Shown in pieces: positions 36,601 through 41,400 of a stretch of DNA of 64,000 nucleotides; position 1 is the first letter of the stretch; each line of letters starts with the position of its first letter. The stretch comes from Rhipicephalus microplus (lineage: Eukaryota; Arthropoda; Arachnida; Ixodida; Ixodidae): positions 283,927,276-283,991,275 of the forward strand of contig NC_134710.1 in the NCBI RefSeq assembly GCF_043290135.1, read 5' to 3'. The notes below the pieces were generated by a model that was not told the origin of the DNA, did not search any database, and saw only the letters and a list, made by a program, of their open reading frames with translations. The position numbers were made by a program, and so were the translations under genes.

Positions 36601-37048
36601 TTTAAAGACTACCTCCACATATGTAATAAGCTGCACAGTCAAGTCAGCTGTTTTGGTAAAGCCTATCTTAGGTGAATGTTGTATTAATATGCATCTCCCA
36701 CACATTTCGCTAGCATGAGAGAGATCAATCAGATGGTTTCATTTCTAAGTGAAGTCATCACGATGCACATACTATATACAAGGCACCCATTTTATGTAGC
36801 CATTAGCAGCTGCAGAAACTGCATGCATATACCAAACAGTATCAAGGAAAAAACATCTCTTTACCTGTGTTTTCTATATACTGGCACAGACGAACAACAA
36901 CGAATGGTACTGAGCCCTGCTGTGCCAGAGAGTCGAGGGGTGCGCCAAAGATGCGAAGTGCCAAAGTACCAGATTTGCGACGGGCCAGCGGTGAGCCTAG
37001 CAGCTTGCGCACCCGTTCCATGCGGCTCTCCCCGCACACCTCTATGTT
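6426..37048 (-). CDS. FAM13-family RhoGAP protein, gene-level span (17 exons)
   Basis: Seventeen minus-strand exons join with matching phases into one open reading frame of 793 codons from the ATG at 37019-37021. Residues about 25-225 form a RhoGAP domain, which stimulates GTP hydrolysis by Rho-family GTPases; the arginine finger is Arg61 in EGLFRVSAN, and RELPEPL and VFGPNLF are also present. The middle is Ser/Pro/Glu-rich. It is followed by a PNLPPSPP motif, a coiled-coil block (KKKVKQFEENFEKEHGYRPS) and a block with EKLALQKALLRFESVHGRP and RPLYDRYR. That order matches animal FAM13A/FAM13B as I know them. The final FAM13 block is absent and must lie beyond the left edge. The start could be further upstream, because the frame is open to the first acceptor. 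Introns carry many transposons. The cellular role in ticks is not known to me. Confidence 0.9.
7076..7261. mobile_element. 186-bp pogo/Tigger-type MITE
   Basis: Termini CAGTTGACTCTCAATAAACG and (reverse complement of the right end) CAGTAGACTCTCAGTAAATG are inverted repeats bordered by TA on both sides. An internal TATTTACTGAGAG motif repeats the end sequence. It lies in intron 16 of the FAM13-type gene. Confidence 0.75.
7389..7585 (-). CDS. FAM13-type gene, exon 16
   Basis: This 197-bp exon enters in phase 1 and leaves in phase 0. The acceptor follows a pyrimidine tract ending in AACGCAG, and the donor is GAT|GTAAGC. It encodes VKEENSLPEPAYLSFSTWGR and then MERALNDTLMSLAEKRRAAQ, a helical, charged linker that leads into the exon 17 block. 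Confidence 0.88.
8342..8423 (-). CDS. FAM13-type gene, exon 15 (coiled coil)
   Basis: This 82-bp exon starts in phase 0 after ACTTTGCAG and ends before GTGAGC in phase 1. It encodes PSHAEKMNHAEMKRTLLELN and then KLRKDLK. The joined text GYRPSH across exons 14 and 15 is a strong FAM13 signature, and the helix is predicted to continue the coiled coil. Confidence 0.88.
8853..9160. mobile_element. Foldback MITE with arms of about 76 bp
   Basis: The segments 8853-8928 and 9084-9160 are inverted copies with scattered differences; the shared core is CGAGCGCATGGCCTG. The spacer of about 155 bp has no coding sequence. It lies in intron 14 of the FAM13-type gene. Confidence 0.65.
9394..9452 (-). CDS. 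FAM13-type gene, exon 14 (coiled coil)
   Basis: This 59-bp exon lies between TTTTTCAG and GTATGT. It encodes GLKKKVKQFEENFEKEHGYR, which matches the FAM13 coiled-coil pattern of a basic start, QFEE/NFEKE heptads and a closing GYR. It enters in phase 1 and exits in phase 0. Confidence 0.9.
9541..9772 (-). repeat. Ruka-type SINE, copy 1
   Basis: The copy is minus-strand, so it has the same sense as the host gene. The tRNA-like head lies at 9700-9772 and the GATT-repeat tail at 9541-9549. Its B-box region differs from the other copies (9706-9723), so transcription by RNA polymerase III is doubtful. It fills about two thirds of the 341-bp intron 13, and its head starts about 20 bp from the exon 13 donor. 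Confidence 0.9.
9794..9855 (-). CDS. FAM13-type gene, exon 13
   Basis: This 62-bp exon lies between CCAATTGCAG and GTAAGT. It enters in phase 2, exits in phase 1 and encodes NFKDEEASQTTVKQLSKRVH, the start of the coiled-coil block. Confidence 0.88.
10247..10309 (-). CDS. FAM13-type gene, exon 12 (PPSPP motif)
   Basis: This 63-bp exon lies between TTTGCAG and GTAAGC, phase 2 to 2. It encodes LHLDPNLPPSPPVEQDEFLK. A short VPPSPP-type motif just before the coiled coil is conserved in FAM13 proteins, which helps fix the register. Confidence 0.88.
10867..12140 (+). mobile_element. Pogo/Tigger deletion derivative with TA target site
   Basis: The termini CCGTATTTACTCGCGTAATG and (reverse complement) CTGTATCAACTCGCATAATG are bordered by TA on both sides. 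The motif GTAATGATCGCA is repeated just inside each end. It encodes only the DNA-binding part and tail of a transposase. It is nested in the hAT-like MITE, so it arrived later. Confidence 0.85.
11363..11854 (+). pseudogene. Pogo-type transposase lacking the DDE domain
   Basis: An open 163-codon frame starts at the ATG after TTTCACC. Residues about 1-45 form a helix-turn-helix (MEQYASFTAAFKPKALDYAL, then FRVNEIRIRYWKK). Residues about 55-125 match the second helix-turn-helix of pogo/CENP-B proteins (SGWTTRFMRHF). The text then jumps to the acidic tail (DRTEDDPLWDSEDT), which in the full element at 14658 follows the catalytic domain. The DDE core has been deleted cleanly and the frame kept, so a DNA-binding protein without transposase activity could in principle be made. 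Confidence 0.8.
12937..12993 (-). CDS. FAM13-type gene, exon 11
   Basis: This 57-bp exon lies between GTTTTTTCAG and GTTAGT, phase 2 to 2. It encodes SYEAPLSPSAYRSYLSHR. The LSPSAYRSYL text parallels the LSPRFYAYG-type segment of FAM13A. Confidence 0.85.
13119..13209 (-). CDS. FAM13-type gene, exon 10
   Basis: This 91-bp exon lies between CCTGTTGTAG and GTGAGT. It enters in phase 1, exits in phase 2 and encodes PVLSEHRFSWPMVQALVDEE followed by PVMPYLQKAK. Confidence 0.85.
13551..13737. mobile_element. 187-bp pogo/Tigger-type MITE
   Basis: The termini CAGATGAATGCCTTTATAAG and (reverse complement) CAGTTCAACCCCTTTCTAAG are bordered by TA on both sides. The motif TAAGAGACAC is repeated inside. 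It lies in intron 9 of the FAM13-type gene. Confidence 0.75.
14106..14331 (-). CDS. FAM13-type gene, exon 9
   Basis: This 226-bp exon lies between CTGTACGTGCAG and GTCAGC. It enters in phase 0 and exits in phase 1. It encodes LLLQDVRYQSTRAEAAEEGS, an acidic and Gly-rich middle, and DSIPPLDLNSFREE. This is the low-complexity middle of the protein; no domain is visible. Confidence 0.85.
14374..14622. repeat. Tandem duplication, period 127 bp
   Basis: Units 14374-14500 and 14501-14622 are near-identical and head to tail; both begin CGACACAAAGAAAAAGC. They lie in intron 8, just outside exon 9 and next to the complete pogo element. Confidence 0.85.
14658..16344 (-). mobile_element. Full-length pogo/Tigger-type transposon
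   Basis: The element is 1687 bp, bordered by TA at 14656-14657 and 16345-16346. The ends CCATATAAACCGGACTATAG and (reverse complement) CCGTATAAACTGGAATATAA are imperfect inverted repeats. One minus-strand gene fills the interior. It lies in intron 8 of the FAM13-type gene, in the gene's own orientation. Confidence 0.9.
14834..16069 (-). CDS. Pogo/Tigger-type transposase, open reading frame intact
   Basis: This is a 411-residue transposase that would bind the element ends and move the element by cut and paste. Residues 6-50 form a Brinker/Psq-type helix-turn-helix (SAAFKLDVVEFAEANGNMAA, then VSEKSVRYWR). Residues about 67-130 form the Tc5/CENP-B-type helix-turn-helix (APNSWVRRFMGRKGF). Residues about 165-345 form the DDE_1 domain, with FKRKTMPK, LVLDAFRGHLTDA (D279) and STLQPLDVVLNKPFKD (D315; 35 residues between). 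The first catalytic position reads NANETP at residue 172, where relatives have NAD/NMD-Q/E-TP, so Asp is replaced by Asn. The C-terminus is acidic and Ser-rich. There is no frameshift or stop, so the copy looks young, but the Asn probably blocks catalysis. Confidence 0.9.
   Translation of the reverse strand: MSIGARRQYSAAFKLDVVEFAEANGNMAAQRRFGVSEKSVRYWRVQKGKLQMFNPRKMSFRGRNAVHPQLEDKLADFVREVRARLLPVTVDTIRKKAVELTREAWLTREEFRAPNSWVRRFMGRKGFSLRRRTSICQKLPEEFEDNLINFQRFVNRLREQNDYMMGQIGNANETPVWFDMPSSTTIAQRGAKDVKLLSTGNEHSRFTIMLACTADGRKLPPFVIFKRKTMPKEVFPPGVVVRVNKKGYMDEAMMHEWIRVVWNCRPGALLRLRSMLVLDAFRGHLTDAVKHALGDGKTDLAVIPGGMTSTLQPLDVVLNKPFKDRVRLEYQEWMSGDNPKTPTGRLQRPPLATVCGWVLFAWRSLPDPLVENSFKKCCISNSLDGTEDDALWEAASDKLSSSEDSGASSDE
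16843..17016 (-). CDS. FAM13-type gene, exon 8
   Basis: This exon has 58 codons, phase 0 to 0, between CTGACTGCAG and GTCAGT. It encodes MASGNNGQAGVSGDDSNRDL, a Pro/Ser-rich stretch with PKRREIETPSS, and RNAERPKP. The KRRE cluster could be a nuclear-localisation or phosphorylation site, but that is a guess. The exon starts with ATG, so an internal promoter could use it; nothing shows that it does. Confidence 0.82.
17712..18778. mobile_element. Non-autonomous pogo/Tigger-type element
   Basis: The element is 1067 bp, bordered by TA at both ends. The left end CAGCAAAAACCTCACTAATT and the right end (reverse complement CAGTAAAACTTTGTTAATAA) are followed by repeated AATTTGAA/AATTCGAA motifs near both termini. 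No transposase remains. It lies in intron 7 of the FAM13-type gene. Confidence 0.72.
18923..19125 (-). CDS. FAM13-type gene, exon 7
   Basis: This 203-bp exon enters in phase 1 and exits in phase 0. The acceptor is TGTCCATTCCCAG after a pyrimidine tract, and the donor is CCT|GTGAGT. A second acceptor-like site upstream (near 19178) would break the frame, so I reject it. The exon encodes SSSGAAIPGRSCKRKERRIS and SSHEEVTTLEAVHGYSP. The basic KRKERR patch is followed by Ser/Glu-rich sequence. Confidence 0.83.
19389..21693 (+). mobile_element. Degenerate Tigger-type transposon
   Basis: The element is 2305 bp and bordered by TA. The left end CAGTACAATCTTGTTAATTT and the right end (reverse complement CAGTAAAACCGCATTGATTT) are inverted repeats, with further GTTAATTC motifs inside each end. 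It is inserted in intron 6 of the FAM13-type gene, antisense to the gene. Confidence 0.85.
20044..21567 (+). pseudogene. Tigger-type transposase, broken
   Basis: The frame opens at MASSPSPAAPIAPTPAAKRA and runs into a CENP-B-type helix-turn-helix (VVEKFNVKISTLSHYVKNEE). The frame then shifts near 20295. Later pieces give EGWFNRFKKQHG, IFNADKTALFYKALPDK (first catalytic Asp), LLAANMAGTERLPLLVIGKA, MLFVLDNCSAHTK (second Asp) and PPNITASLQPMDQ (third Asp). The C-terminal part is acidic and ends near TAITDFFKK. The three catalytic residues survive, but at least two frameshifts and several stops (for example near 20311, 20386, 20568 and 21106) inactivate it. Confidence 0.85.
21954..22006 (-). CDS. 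FAM13-type gene, exon 6
   Basis: This 53-bp exon lies between TTTCCTTCAG and GTAGGT. It enters in phase 2, exits in phase 1 and encodes LIDDRCNQAIMYRAAKE. Confidence 0.83.
22854..22951 (-). CDS. FAM13-type gene, exon 5
   Basis: This 98-bp exon lies between GTTCACAG and GTGGGT. It enters in phase 0 and exits in phase 2. It encodes MQPLTVVIPPLDEAMLALKQ and DTLSAVPTLMID, just after the RhoGAP domain. Confidence 0.83.
23477..26050 (-). mobile_element. hAT transposon, nearly complete
   Basis: The element is 2574 bp with termini TAGGGGTGTGCGAATA and, at the right, TATTCGCACACCCCTA. The flanking octamers GTTATTTG (23469-23476) and GTTATTTT (26051-26058) match at 7 of 8 positions, as expected for the 8-bp hAT target duplication. 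Both subterminal regions are rich in CGAATATTCG motifs. It lies in intron 4 of the FAM13-type gene, in the same orientation. Confidence 0.92.
23705..25520 (-). pseudogene. BED-type zinc-finger hAT transposase with one frameshift
   Basis: The start is the ATG at 25520 (MADSRGYDYPP). Residues about 25-75 form a BED zinc finger (FWKHFVK, CKTC, then HLNQH). The RNase-H-like core follows, with TSDMWTSRANESYVSFTCH, and the text runs to YIVTDNGCN, where it breaks near 24745-24770. In another frame it resumes at WTERACFAHTLQLAIHDE and continues with DVDTRWNSQYLML and the C-terminal dimerisation region (WWRAVGTFRYPSLAKLCPKY, PSERAFSVAGEV). A small deletion seems to have removed about ten codons and shifted the frame. 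No other stop is seen in either half. Confidence 0.9.
26261..26294. repeat. Perfect 16-bp inverted repeat, 2-nt spacer
   Basis: The arms TGCAGCATGTGTAAGA and TCTTACACATGCTGCA are perfect and separated by AC. It lies in intron 4, near exon 4. It could form a hairpin or cruciform; no function is evident. Confidence 0.7.
26362..26536 (-). CDS. FAM13-type gene, exon 4 (end of RhoGAP)
   Basis: This 175-bp exon lies between GCTGACTAG and GTGAGT. It enters in phase 2 and exits in phase 0. It encodes FSEDLQGLKEQAVTNQVVTY, then FIDHYNSIFE, which closes the RhoGAP fold, and a Ser/Thr-rich linker (SASTSSKCSGRM). Confidence 0.9.
26734..26950 (-). CDS. FAM13-type gene, exon 3 (RhoGAP)
   Basis: This 217-bp exon lies between TTTTGCTGCAG and GTGGGT. 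It enters in phase 1 and exits in phase 2. It encodes CLVEQLPPSNFAVLKYLCHF, a typical RhoGAP core helix, and MNPSALGIVFGPNLF, the conserved helix with the Asn that contacts the GTPase. Confidence 0.93.
27337..28443 (+). mobile_element. Pogo/Tigger deletion derivative with TA target site
   Basis: The element is 1107 bp and bordered by TA. Termini CCGTAATTACTCGAATCTAA and (reverse complement) CCGTATTTACTCGATTCTAC are inverted repeats with extra ATCGAGT motifs inside. The catalytic region of its transposase is cut off. It lies in intron 2 of the FAM13-type gene. Confidence 0.85.
27611..28274 (+). pseudogene. Truncated pogo-type transposase
   Basis: The N-terminal helix-turn-helix is followed by a second helix-turn-helix (SRCWLTNFMKRKGFFLRRGT). 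The frame shifts near 28000. It then gives FVLNLRRNNGYLLGQIGNAD with the first catalytic Asp intact (GNADQTPLYFDMP). A TAG at 28272 follows LRPYLIFK. About 50 bp later the sequence runs directly into the right end of the element, so the second and third catalytic Asp are missing. Confidence 0.82.
28652..28861 (-). CDS. FAM13-type gene, exon 2 (RhoGAP, arginine finger)
   Basis: This 210-bp exon lies between TTTTTTTGCAG and GTGAGT. It enters in phase 1 and exits in phase 1. It encodes MGQEGLFRVSANARLVEKLR with the arginine finger (Arg61 counting from ATG 37021), and LLKLLFRELPEPLMP. These are the most diagnostic RhoGAP residues in the gene. Confidence 0.94.
30899..31818 (-). mobile_element. Pogo/Tigger deletion derivative inside repeat copy B
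   Basis: The element is bordered by TA at both ends. The left end CCACATTTACTCACATAATC and the right end (reverse complement CCATATTTACTCGCATAATT) are inverted repeats. The phrase AATTATGC recurs near both ends. A transposase remnant on the minus strand shows its origin. Confidence 0.78.
31370..31509 (-). pseudogene. Pogo-type transposase N-terminal remnant
   Basis: An ATG at 31507-31509 starts text close to the pogo helix-turn-helix: SYTAAFKLKVIDHALNYGNG, followed by GVDEFCVRYW. A stop lies near the fifth codon and another follows RYW. Only the first DNA-binding module remains. Confidence 0.7.
32605..32735 (+). pseudogene. 5' part of a pogo-type transposase split by an insertion
   Basis: Plus-strand text GFKKNKVIEYAKWHGKLAAQ followed by GKSVRYWRSQRQRI matches the first helix-turn-helix of the intact protein encoded at 14834-16069. 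The matching downstream part is at 36132-36338, after the 3258-bp insertion. I cannot find the left terminal repeat, so the 5' end of this element is lost. Confidence 0.75.
32791..33035 (+). repeat. Left terminal inverted repeat
   Basis: About ten degenerate copies of a short unit of the form TTTAATCCAAGTGCCA follow one another with short spacers. The order of variants, including the odd segment TCACTCAGGCCGCGTG, is repeated exactly in the right terminal repeat. Confidence 0.88.
33635..34647 (+). pseudogene. DDE_3 (IS630/Tc1-like) transposase, one frameshift
   Basis: The frame starts at the ATG at 33635 (MAGRKRGPHF); an upstream GTG is less likely. Residues about 28-65 form a helix-turn-helix (RARIVDVYRRGGDLKQLADA, GINIKTARSI). 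A one-base loss in an A-run near 33903 shifts the frame, and the stop at 33920 follows. In the next frame the text resumes at LKQIKEALEKK. The catalytic domain gives RFYLDETNFNI (first Asp), FLFDNAPAHARA (second Asp) and YSPFFNPIEEAFS (Glu). By my count 33 residues separate the second Asp from that Glu. The protein of about 337 residues is otherwise open to 34647, so the inactivation looks recent. Confidence 0.85.
34816..34933. repeat. Compound AC/GT/GCAC microsatellite
   Basis: Short runs of TATG, ACGC, AC and GT dinucleotides follow one another just downstream of the IS630-like transposase gene. It has no coding value. Confidence 0.85.
35806..36048 (-). repeat. Right terminal inverted repeat
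   Basis: This is the inverted copy of 32791-33035, with the same order of degenerate TTTAATCCAAGTGCCA units and only scattered differences. Confidence 0.88.
36132..36338 (+). pseudogene. 3' part of the split pogo-type transposase
   Basis: The text SPSWVRQLMNGRPLR matches the end of the second helix-turn-helix. It is followed at once by FRKCWINNALDGMKDDALW, the acidic C-terminus seen in the intact copy. The catalytic domain was therefore already deleted. The right end of the element, with GGTCGACCTATAGTCCTG, lies near 36531-36553 and is bordered by TA. Confidence 0.75.
36865..37048 (-). CDS. FAM13-type gene, first recognised coding exon (start of RhoGAP)
   Basis: This 184-bp exon lies between GTACTGGCTGGTTGCAG and GTAAAG. 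It encodes MERVRKLLGSPLARRKSGTL from the ATG at 37021, then ALRIFGAPLDSLAQQG and FVVVRLCQYIENT. The IFG.PLDSL start is typical of FAM13 RhoGAP domains. Nine codons upstream of the ATG are also open (NIEVCGESR), so an upstream coding exon is possible. The exon ends in phase 1. Confidence 0.88.
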
Positions 37049-37110
37049 CTGCAACCAGCCAGTACAAAAACACTTTCAATGAAACAGCATGGACAGCATG
37101 CACGGTCGTG

Positions 37111-37300
37111 CCTCAGTATCACAACCCAAATCTTAAAGCAAGCTTTTCACAGTAGGGGTGTGCAAATATTCGAATATTCAGTGAATATTGCATTTGTAAT
37201 ATTCGTATTCGATTTGATAAACACATATTCGGAAATTTCGAATATTCGCACACCCCTACTGTGAAAAGCTTGCTTTAAGATTTGGGTTGTGATACTGAGG
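37111..37300. repeat. Palindromic duplication of a hAT end and its flank
   Basis: The segments 37111-37163 and 37248-37300 are perfect 53-bp inverted copies around an 84-bp core. Each arm holds 42 bp of ordinary flank (core AGCAAGCTTTTCACAG) followed by the hAT end TAGGGGTGTGC. Just outside the right arm, 37306-37363 repeats the core sequence 37191-37248 in direct orientation with about two differences. Confidence 0.9.
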
Positions 37301-37305
37301 GTCGA

Positions 37306-38485
37306 CCTTTGTAATATTCGTATTCGATTTGATAACCACATATTCGGAAATTTCGAATATTCGAACTAACTCAAATATTTCTCGAATATTCTATGTTTAC
37401 AAATATTTGTTCGTAGTTTTGTGCAATTATTCAAATGCTTCGAATATTCAAACGAATATTAGGGTATTTGAATTTGGTTCCGTTCAAATTTATATTATTG
37501 AATATTTCGAAGTATTCGCAAGGAACAAATAGGTGAACATTTTTCTGAATGTACCGCCTGTACAGGTTGTTCCACTGCAGAGTAAGCATAGAACGAATCG
37601 GAGCACATTTTTTCGAATGTACCGCCTGTAGAGGCTGTTCCGCTGCAGTGTAGAGATGCTAAACCGTGCAACCACCTATTCAGAAGAAATCCACTCTACC
37701 ACGAAGCCCCCCCTTCAAATTTCAAGGGGCCCCACAACACTTCTCAAGCATTGTCAGAAAACGCTGCCAATAGGTAGTCAAGGCTACCGAGGACCCGCAA
37801 GTCAAATACTATAGCGCAGCACGCGACGTGCGATTCACAATTAATTCTCAAAGTCAGCTAAACATTGCTCCATTCCCTCGGCAAATGACTCCACAAGCTC
37901 AGAAAGCACATGTGACGTTTTTTTTTTTTTTCCCGTGCCATCCCTGCCTGCTTAGCTTCCAGTGCTTTCGTCCGGATTAGAAGAGAGAATGCACTTGCAG
38001 CATGCGATAAATCTTTGCAACTCTGCCCGTACTGGATAGATTCTAAAAATATTTGCGGCGGTGAATTCATGAGGCAATAAATAAGCTTCTTTAGTGAAAC
38101 CATTCCATGGCTACTTGAAATAGTGTCGCACGGCCCCTTTAAGTGAAGATATTACTCTTAAATCAATTCACTTTATTAGGCTTAAAATATAGTTATGACG
38201 GCTTATATGCTCAAAGTATAATAAATCTTAAAATGTTACGTATTTTAATGTTTATGACTCGCATTCTGCTGAAAGTAAAATTGCACTACTACCTAAAGTT
38301 CTTTCGACTTCTTTTGAACAAAAAAAAAACTTTGCATAAAGGCTCTATTTCGTTTTTAAAAAATTTTCATATATTCATCTTAAAAATATGTCATATATAC
38401 GATTCGAATTCGTGTGAAATTATTAGACCAAAATCACTATTCGCTTTGAATCCGAAACTCACTATTTGCACAAGCCTATTCGTTC
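37306..38485. mobile_element. hAT-like remnants with a nested MITE
   Basis: AT-rich sequence with many TATTCGAA motifs runs from 37306 to about 37550. The part 37645-37715 resembles the interior of the hAT-like MITE at 10423-12231, and TTTGCACAAGCC near 38478 matches its right end. I see no transposase. Confidence 0.5.
37724..38139. mobile_element. MITE with AAGGGGCC termini
   Basis: The left end AAGGGGCCCCACAACACT and the right end (reverse complement AAGGGGCCGTGCGACACT) form an 18-bp inverted repeat with three differences. The sequence on the two sides is related to one hAT-like family, which supports a nested insertion of about 416 bp. Confidence 0.6.
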
Positions 38486-38489
38486 GCAC

Positions 38490-41400
38490 ATGTCACTGTA
38501 AAGAACTTACGATTTTATGCATTTGCCATAAGAGCCTCAGTAGATCACGCAGTGATTACTATGACTTCGGTGCAAATGCGATGATGCCTGCATGAAAATT
38601 CATGGGAGCGTGATGATGGCTACCAATAAATGCGCCGGCAAGTCATCGCTACAAACCTACCAATGATAAATATCTCAATCAGTCTAAATCATGTACTACC
38701 AGCACAGCAGTACGTGAGGCTTAGCGGTTTCGCGCTGTTATAGTTTAGCACTGTTACGGTTCATGTAAGCGTACCGACCACGCCGTCTGCTGCCGCGCCT
38801 CCGTCAGTAGGATCGCAAGTGCGTATTGCTCGTGGAAACGAACGCAACTACCCGCCACCGCATTGGCTCGACAAAATAGTCTTCACACCTTTGCTGGGTC
38901 GTGTGCTGAGCAAGCACGAAGAAAAAAAGTCTTTACGCAAGGGCAAATGCACGCGTATACGTTACAGGGCGCAGCGCTGATGAAGTGAGCCTAGTAGGCG
39001 ATGCCCTGCACACAACTTGCTTGGGGCGCACTCAGTTTGACGTACGATGGTAACGCATTTCATGTATAGCCACGCCAGTTTTAGCCAATGGATCACTGTA
39101 GAAAAGTACGAGCACATGTCGAAGCCTGACGAGTCGTCCGTCAGCTGTGCCGCTACTTCAGCATGTATACCTTCTTCACAATTCCAGAATGATTTTGTGA
39201 TAGCGGATATGGTCATGCGAATGAGCTGAAGTGTTTTTCCGTGCAATGGCAAACATATAAAAGGCCATGCACTTTCGGTAATGTTACAACGGTGTCATCA
39301 CATATAGTTTTTCGTTGCTAACAGTGACACACATAAGGTGACAGACCAATTACTGCGTAGTTCCCCTGCGTTCCCGAAAGCGCCTTTGAAGATACGTCCT
39401 ACGGGCATCGCGCTCGTGCGGCAACGTCTCCTGCAATCAACTCTCCGTTACACCATAGTTATGATCTTGCGCTTTTGCCAACATCAGTTTACTGCCGTCT
39501 ATAGCCAGTACGCCGAAAGGGGTCGCGATGTGGCAAAAGAGTGCCCTCGCCGTTGGGAGTTGTGGCCCCGTCAAGAAAAAGGCGTATTTGGGGCGTCTTA
39601 CTATCACACATCAGTAATCATCTATTTCGCGCGCTTACCTCGCGTTATCACTGTGCATGCGGTACACCTTGGTTACTACTGTGCAGATATCAGTGCAACA
39701 CAGCGTTCTTGATCGGAAAATGGCAAACAAATTTGAAGGAAATCTCTGAAATCACGGTCTTTTGAGCCATAACTGATAGTGTGGGAACCTGGATAAATTG
39801 TGACCATTAGACTGCTTTAATAATCACTTAGATTCAAGTACACTGGTGCCCACTGTTAACACAATCAAACCAGCGGCCTCTTGCTCACTAGTCATCATGG
39901 CAGGTACGAAAGCTTTTCTTTTTGTTTTGTAATAAGTCCTACCATATAAAAAATATAAAAGGTTTATTCAACATGTGGATTGAAGCCAAGACATCATAGT
40001 CACAAGCTCAACTATCACAGTCTTATGCTTTCTGGGAAGTACAGATGGTGACATTTTTTTACTTTTGTGCACAATAACTGACTATAATAACAATTGTACT
40101 GTTTCCAACCTAAATATATGATTGAGTAAAAAATTACTATAGGAAAAAATTGCACCTCTTCATTATTCGATATTTGATTCGTATTCAAAGCTATGTATTC
40201 GTATTCAATTCATATTAGAAAATTTTGATATTCACTCACCCCTACTTTTCAGTACTGCAAGCAGTTTTTCCTAGTGACTTTTTATGAGGGCTGTCCAGTT
40301 ACTAAAGTTCTGACATTTTAGTTAGTTTGGTTACGACGAATGCTATTAACCATCGTGGAAGAGAAGAGAGGGGAGAAGTCCTAGACATCCATATATAAGT
40401 ACAGTACGGTGAAAGAGAAGACCACTGATTTACTTGAGCAAGCTCAAGTTCCTTGCCATTCTGAATTTCTGAGACACCAAATCTGCAAGTAGCCTAACAA
40501 AATTTTTAAAAAAAGGACAACTCTAACAAAATGCATCAAATTGAGATAAACATGAGAAATAAACAGTAAAATTTATTTAACTGTATACTGCTATAAATAA
40601 AGGAGACAATGAGAACCAACCAGATGAAGAACAAAGAACCAGCGTTACTTGCATCACTTTCACTACTGATTACACCCTGCAATAATGCAGGAGCTGAAGT
40701 TAAGTTACAGAACTGGCCAAATCGTGTGACCAGAGAGTCAAAGAATGTAGAGACCGGATTTTACTATAGTTTAGTTTTGTTACAAAACAGTTGCTGCGGA
40801 AAGATTTGATGTAGATTGCCTTAACTGCTCCGTTTCTCTGCTCATAAGTTGCAGCGGAATAAGAGAACAATGGTGAAATACACCAATTACAACTATGGTA
40901 AAATTTCATACCTACGCTAAATATTGATTCTAACTGAGAAGAATAATCGTTTACACCTGGTCCGAAAAATATTTTGAATTGTTCTTGTTTCACACATGAC
41001 GTGTCACCTTACCTGATTAGCTGAGGTCATTTCCGCAACTGTGACGTCTGTGCAAAAAGTGGGTTTGCGCATCCTCAAGCTGTGACGTTCCAACTAACAG
41101 GCCAGCCTGGCAGCCGCCGTCTACTGCACCCGACTTTGAGAGAGATAAAATGAAAGAAACGTCAACAGTGTGCAACTCACAAGTAACTGCTTCATAATAA
41201 AGTTCATGAAGTGCAGTTTATAAAATTATGCATTTTTTAGGTCACATAGCCATAACCATACACTCTGAATTTAACACGGGCACTCATAGTTGCCGAGATA
41301 GATACTGTACCTATGAAAAAAAACTTTCTTTAATAAATATGCTGTTTTTTTTAAGTCCTCACATTAAACAGGAATAGGAAAAAAAGCAGGAGAAAATCGT

